A stretch of 64,000 nucleotides of DNA from Terriglobia bacterium (lineage in GTDB: Bacteria; Acidobacteriota; Terriglobia; Bryobacterales; Bryobacteraceae): NCBI GenBank assembly GCA_003175985.1, contig PSRJ01000129.1:1-64000 (forward strand), given 5' to 3'. The notes beneath the pieces were generated by a model, which did not search any database, was not told the origin of the DNA, and worked only from the letters and a program-made list of their open reading frames with translations. Below are positions 61,518 through 64,000 of this stretch, piece by piece; the first letter of the stretch is position 1, and each line of letters opens with the position of its first letter. A program made the position numbers and the translations under genes.

Positions 61518-61931
61518 ATGAACACGAAAACATTCGCTCTGGCCTCGTTACTGATGGCTATGCCGGCGTTCGGACATCATTCGTTCGCCATGTTCGAGCT
61601 GACGAAGGATGTGACGTACGAAGGAACCGTGGTGGAGTACCGTTGGGAGAATCCCCACACGCACATCATCGTAAAGGTGGATCCGGGCGCGGCGGACCCA
61701 TCTACCATTGGGACCTGGGACGTCGAAGGGGGCGCCACGAACATCATGGGCCGCCAGGGGTGGACGCGGGCGACGTTCAAGGCGGGTGACCACGTCAAGA
61801 TCGTTGCGCATCCCATGAAAGACGGCACCAAGGGAGCGTCGCTGTTCTACGCGGTCCTGCCTGATGGAAAACGCCTGTACCACGATATCGCCCGGCCCAA
61901 AGCGGAGGGCGGAGCGGGATCCAATCCGTAG
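61518..61931 (+). CDS. DUF6152-family secreted protein
   Basis: A 137-residue protein. ATG 61518 follows GGAG at good spacing. Seen: short signal peptide (TFALASLLMAMPAFG), then HHSFAMFELTKDVTYEGTVV, YRWENPHTHIIVKVDPG and GATNIMGRQGWTRATFKAGD. Same family as the protein at 43793-44203. Role unknown; it is fourth in the receptor-to-dehydrogenase unit. Confidence 0.85.
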   Translation: MNTKTFALASLLMAMPAFGHHSFAMFELTKDVTYEGTVVEYRWENPHTHIIVKVDPGAADPSTIGTWDVEGGATNIMGRQGWTRATFKAGDHVKIVAHPMKDGTKGASLFYAVLPDGKRLYHDIARPKAEGGAGSNP

Positions 61932-61946
61932 CAGTAACCCGCGACC

Positions 61947-62438
61947 ATGTCGATCGTCAGTTGGTGCCACTGGCTCCAGAACACTCCGTTTGCGACCGGC
62001 ATTCGCCAGTCCGATCTCTTCTTTCCACTGATCGAGGGGAGTCACATTATCGCGCTTTCGCTGTCTGTCGGGCTGATTGTCGTCTTCGATTTGCGTCTTC
62101 TCCGCGTGGCGTTTCGCGGCCAGCCCGCATCCCTGATCATGGAACAATTTGTTCCGTTTTCCTTGCCAGGGTTCGTTATTATGTTCGCGACGGGAGTGCT
62201 CCTCTTTATCTCCCAGGCGGAGAAGGTCTATCTCAACCCGTTCTTTCGATTCAAGCTGGCGTTTCTGGTTCTCGCTGGAATCAATGCTTCGGTGTATCAG
62301 GTGAAGTACTATCCGAAGATGCGGGAGTGGGACAAGAGCGGGCTTGTACCGTGGGGCGCGAAGTTGTCCGGCGCGCTGTCTCTGTTGGTATGGGCCGCCG
62401 TCATCGCGTTGGGGCGAACCATGGCTTACGAGTTGTAG
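61947..62438 (+). CDS. DUF6644-type membrane protein, first of two
   Basis: A 163-residue inner-membrane protein with about four hydrophobic segments: PLIEGSHIIALSLSVGLIVV, SLPGFVIMFATGVLLFISQA, FKLAFLVLAGINASVYQVKY and GALSLLVWAAVIALG. The conserved layout, including a His in the first segment, matches the next gene. DUF6644 assignment is from memory. A haem or quinone role next to a PQQ dehydrogenase is a reasonable inference, not proven. Confidence 0.75.
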   Translation: MSIVSWCHWLQNTPFATGIRQSDLFFPLIEGSHIIALSLSVGLIVVFDLRLLRVAFRGQPASLIMEQFVPFSLPGFVIMFATGVLLFISQAEKVYLNPFFRFKLAFLVLAGINASVYQVKYYPKMREWDKSGLVPWGAKLSGALSLLVWAAVIALGRTMAYEL

Positions 62439-62453
62439 GGCCGGACACTCGAT

Positions 62454-62930
62454 ATGGATCTTCAGCGCTTCTGGGAGTGGTTTTACAGTTCGCCGGCGAT
62501 TGACGTACTTCGCAATGCGAAGTACGCAATCCCGCTGATCCAGTCATTCCACCTGTTCGGCCTCACTCTGGTGCTGGGAACGGTAGTAATCTTCAATGCC
62601 CGGCTGTTGGGGATCGGAATGGGCAAGATCACCCCGCCGGTCATCGCGAACCAACTCTGGCGCATTACGCTAATCGGCCTTTTGCTCTCGATCACAACCG
62701 GCATCCTGGTTTTCATTCCCGACCCCGCGCGCTATGCCTCGAACACCGCGTTCAAAACCAAGCTGGTCATTCTCATCGCCTCAATCCTGTTCCACTTCAC
62801 GTTTTTCCGGAAGGCGATCCGATCGACCACGCCCACGCCGCGCGGCCGGGCTGCCGCAGTAGCGGCCGTGTCACTCACGCTGTGGTTCGGCGTGGGCTGG
62901 GCGGGAAGGGCGATTGCGTTCCTCGGATGA
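62454..62930 (+). CDS. DUF6644-type membrane protein, second of two
   Basis: A 158-residue inner-membrane protein, paralogous to the gene upstream: AIPLIQSFHLFGLTLVLGTV, WRITLIGLLLSITTGILVFI, KTKLVILIASILFHFTFFRK and SLTLWFGVGWAGRAIAFLG. The His in the first segment (IQSFH) aligns with IEGSH in its neighbour. Overlaps the PQQ-type gene by four bases (ATGA at 62927), so the products probably work together. Confidence 0.75.
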   Translation: MDLQRFWEWFYSSPAIDVLRNAKYAIPLIQSFHLFGLTLVLGTVVIFNARLLGIGMGKITPPVIANQLWRITLIGLLLSITTGILVFIPDPARYASNTAFKTKLVILIASILFHFTFFRKAIRSTTPTPRGRAAAVAAVSLTLWFGVGWAGRAIAFLG

Positions 62931-64000
62931 GAAGAGTTATGGGGCCGCTGCGTTTTCTCCCGCTGTTGTTCCTGGCCGGTTCGCTGGCCGCGAGCCAGCG
63001 CGATTGGCCGGGTTACGGAGGTGGTCCCGAGGGCATCCGCTACTCGCCGCTCAGCCAGATCAGGATTTCCAACGTGCGGCGACTTCATCTCGCCTGGAGC
63101 TACGACACAGCCGATGGCACAAATGCCTCTCAGACGCAGCCTATCGTCGTTCACGGCGTGCTTTTCGGCGTCACTCCAAAACATAAAGTGATCGCCTTGA
63201 ACGCGGACACCGGGAAACAATTGTGGCGGTTCGATTCCGGGATGGAAGGCCGCGGACCCAACCGCGGCGTCGTCTACTGGTCGAGCGGCAGCGAGGAGCG
63301 GGTGTTTGCATCCGTTCGCAGTTATGTTTACGCCCTGGATGCACGCACCGGAGAACCCATCTCCACATTTGGGGATCACGGGCGCATTGACCTGCGCCAG
63401 GGCCTCGGCCGCGATCCCGAAGCGCAGTCCATCGTCCTAACCACTCCCGGAGTCGTTTACCAGGACCTCCTGATCGTTGGCGGACGGACCCCGGAAGTGT
63501 TGCCGGCACCGCCCGGAGATATTCGAGCATACGATGTCCGAACCGGCGCGCTTCGCTGGGCGTTCCACACCATACCGCATCCCGGCGAGTACGGTTATGC
63601 AACCTGGCCCGCGGATGCCTGGACGTATTCGGGATCCGCGAACAACTGGGCGGGCATGGCCCTCGATGAGAAACGGGGGATCGTGTATGTGCCGATCGGT
63701 TCGGCGGCCACCGATTTCTATGGCGCGAACCGGATTGGAGACAACCTGTTCGCCAATACCTTGCTGGCGCTGGATGCCCGAAGCGGACGGCGCATCTGGC
63801 ATTTCCAGGCCGTGAAGCATGACATTTGGGATCGGGACTTTCCTTCGCCGCCGGCGCTGGTCACTTTGAAGCGCAATGGCAAGCCAGTAGATTCCGTCGC
63901 ACAGGTGACCAAGCACGGTTGGGTTTACATCTTCGACCGGAGCAATGGGACGCCGTTGTTCCCGGTGGAATACCGCAGATATCCGCCCAGCCTTGTGCCC
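62927..64000 (+). CDS. PQQ-dependent dehydrogenase, glucose/quinate-like, 3' part cut by window edge
   Basis: Open from ATG 62927 to the window end, 358 residues visible. Seen: N-terminal signal peptide (VMGPLRFLPLLFLAGSLAAS), RDWPGYGGGPEGIRYSPLSQ, VIALNADTGKQLWRFDSG, GPNRGVVYWSSGSEERVFAS, YALDARTGEPISTFGDHG, YSGSANNWAGMALDEKRGIV, FQAVKHDIWDRDFPSPPALV carrying the catalytic Asp, and HGWVYIFDRSNG. The layout is that of membrane- or haem-linked PQQ glucose/quinate-type dehydrogenases. The two preceding membrane proteins may supply its anchor or electron relay (inference). Confidence 0.88.
   Translation, partial: MRRVMGPLRFLPLLFLAGSLAASQRDWPGYGGGPEGIRYSPLSQIRISNVRRLHLAWSYDTADGTNASQTQPIVVHGVLFGVTPKHKVIALNADTGKQLWRFDSGMEGRGPNRGVVYWSSGSEERVFASVRSYVYALDARTGEPISTFGDHGRIDLRQGLGRDPEAQSIVLTTPGVVYQDLLIVGGRTPEVLPAPPGDIRAYDVRTGALRWAFHTIPHPGEYGYATWPADAWTYSGSANNWAGMALDEKRGIVYVPIGSAATDFYGANRIGDNLFANTLLALDARSGRRIWHFQAVKHDIWDRDFPSPPALVTLKRNGKPVDSVAQVTKHGWVYIFDRSNGTPLFPVEYRRYPPSLVP

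Noticed and set aside
1-64000. CRISPR array, tRNA, rRNA, IS element or prophage
   Set aside because: No spaced direct-repeat array, cloverleaf, transposase or phage structural gene seen by eye; a tRNA-Sec in particular was looked for and not found.

Overview
The window looks like a chromosome segment of an Acidobacteriota bacterium, most likely of the Solibacter/Bryobacter branch. The reasons are: very large Oar-like TonB-dependent receptors with an N-terminal carboxypeptidase-regulatory domain (18493-21621, 48000-51332, 56456-59881); a VWFA protein of the acidobacterial type (12679-13728); a secreted protein with the C-terminal domain typical of Solibacter (15734-17065); a regulator family I associate with Acidobacteria (55149-56237); GC-rich codon use; and frequent GTG/TTG starts. 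No rRNA, tRNA, CRISPR array, transposase or phage gene was seen.

Layout. 1-2584 (minus): three overlapping genes for an activated heptose-type sugar (oxidoreductase, GHMP kinase, nucleotidyltransferase cut by the window edge). 2702-6730 (minus): six small envelope/stress genes. 6864-10231 (minus): vitamin B6 operon pdxR-pdxS-pdxT plus a low-molecular-weight phosphatase/arsenate-reductase-like gene. 10259-18439: a PPC-domain protein, a secreted protein with three Rid-like domains, a VWFA protein, an S24-like protein overlapping mutY, a CXXCH-bearing secreted protein, and xseA. 18493-27667: TonB receptor, Mpo1-like protein, carboxylesterase, a four-helix-bundle gene inside inverted heptad repeats, an alpha/beta-hydrolase-domain protein and an unknown secreted protein. 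27715-31075 (minus): MacAB-like efflux operon. 31141-38729: NAD-type isocitrate dehydrogenase, pcm, cupin, DUF1801, and an operon of a GltD-like FAD/Fe-S protein with korA and korB. 38860-42197: a B12-binding radical SAM protein whose apparent stop reads as selenocysteine, divergent from nadA-moaA. 42346-47858: DUF6152 and 'WEGDTLVVDT' proteins, a ModA-like protein, MarC and a GH28 glycosidase. 48000-64000: a TonB receptor with an in-frame ochre codon, a solute-binding protein, a cytochrome c/PQQ-dehydrogenase pair, a membrane-anchored regulator, then a long run of TonB receptor, two WEGDTLVVDT proteins, DUF6152, two DUF6644 membrane proteins and a second PQQ-type dehydrogenase cut by the edge.

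How the genes fit together. The right third reads as a periplasmic oxidation system: outer-membrane uptake, quinoprotein dehydrogenases, a dihaem cytochrome and membrane proteins that could pass electrons on. Small secreted proteins of unknown function recur with it. A GTATCA...TGATAC dyad lies before both transcription units, and the candidate regulator gene lies between them. The Kor operon and isocitrate dehydrogenase belong to the 2-oxoglutarate node of central metabolism.

The strongest non-standard observation is at 38860-38898. The radical SAM frame stops at TGA after Cys, and continued reading gives Cys-Sec-Ala-Glu-Pro followed by a hairpin with the geometry of a bacterial SECIS. Other unusual structure: two copies of a REP-like imperfect palindrome (33890-33954, 60707-60773), one of which overlaps the start of a gene.
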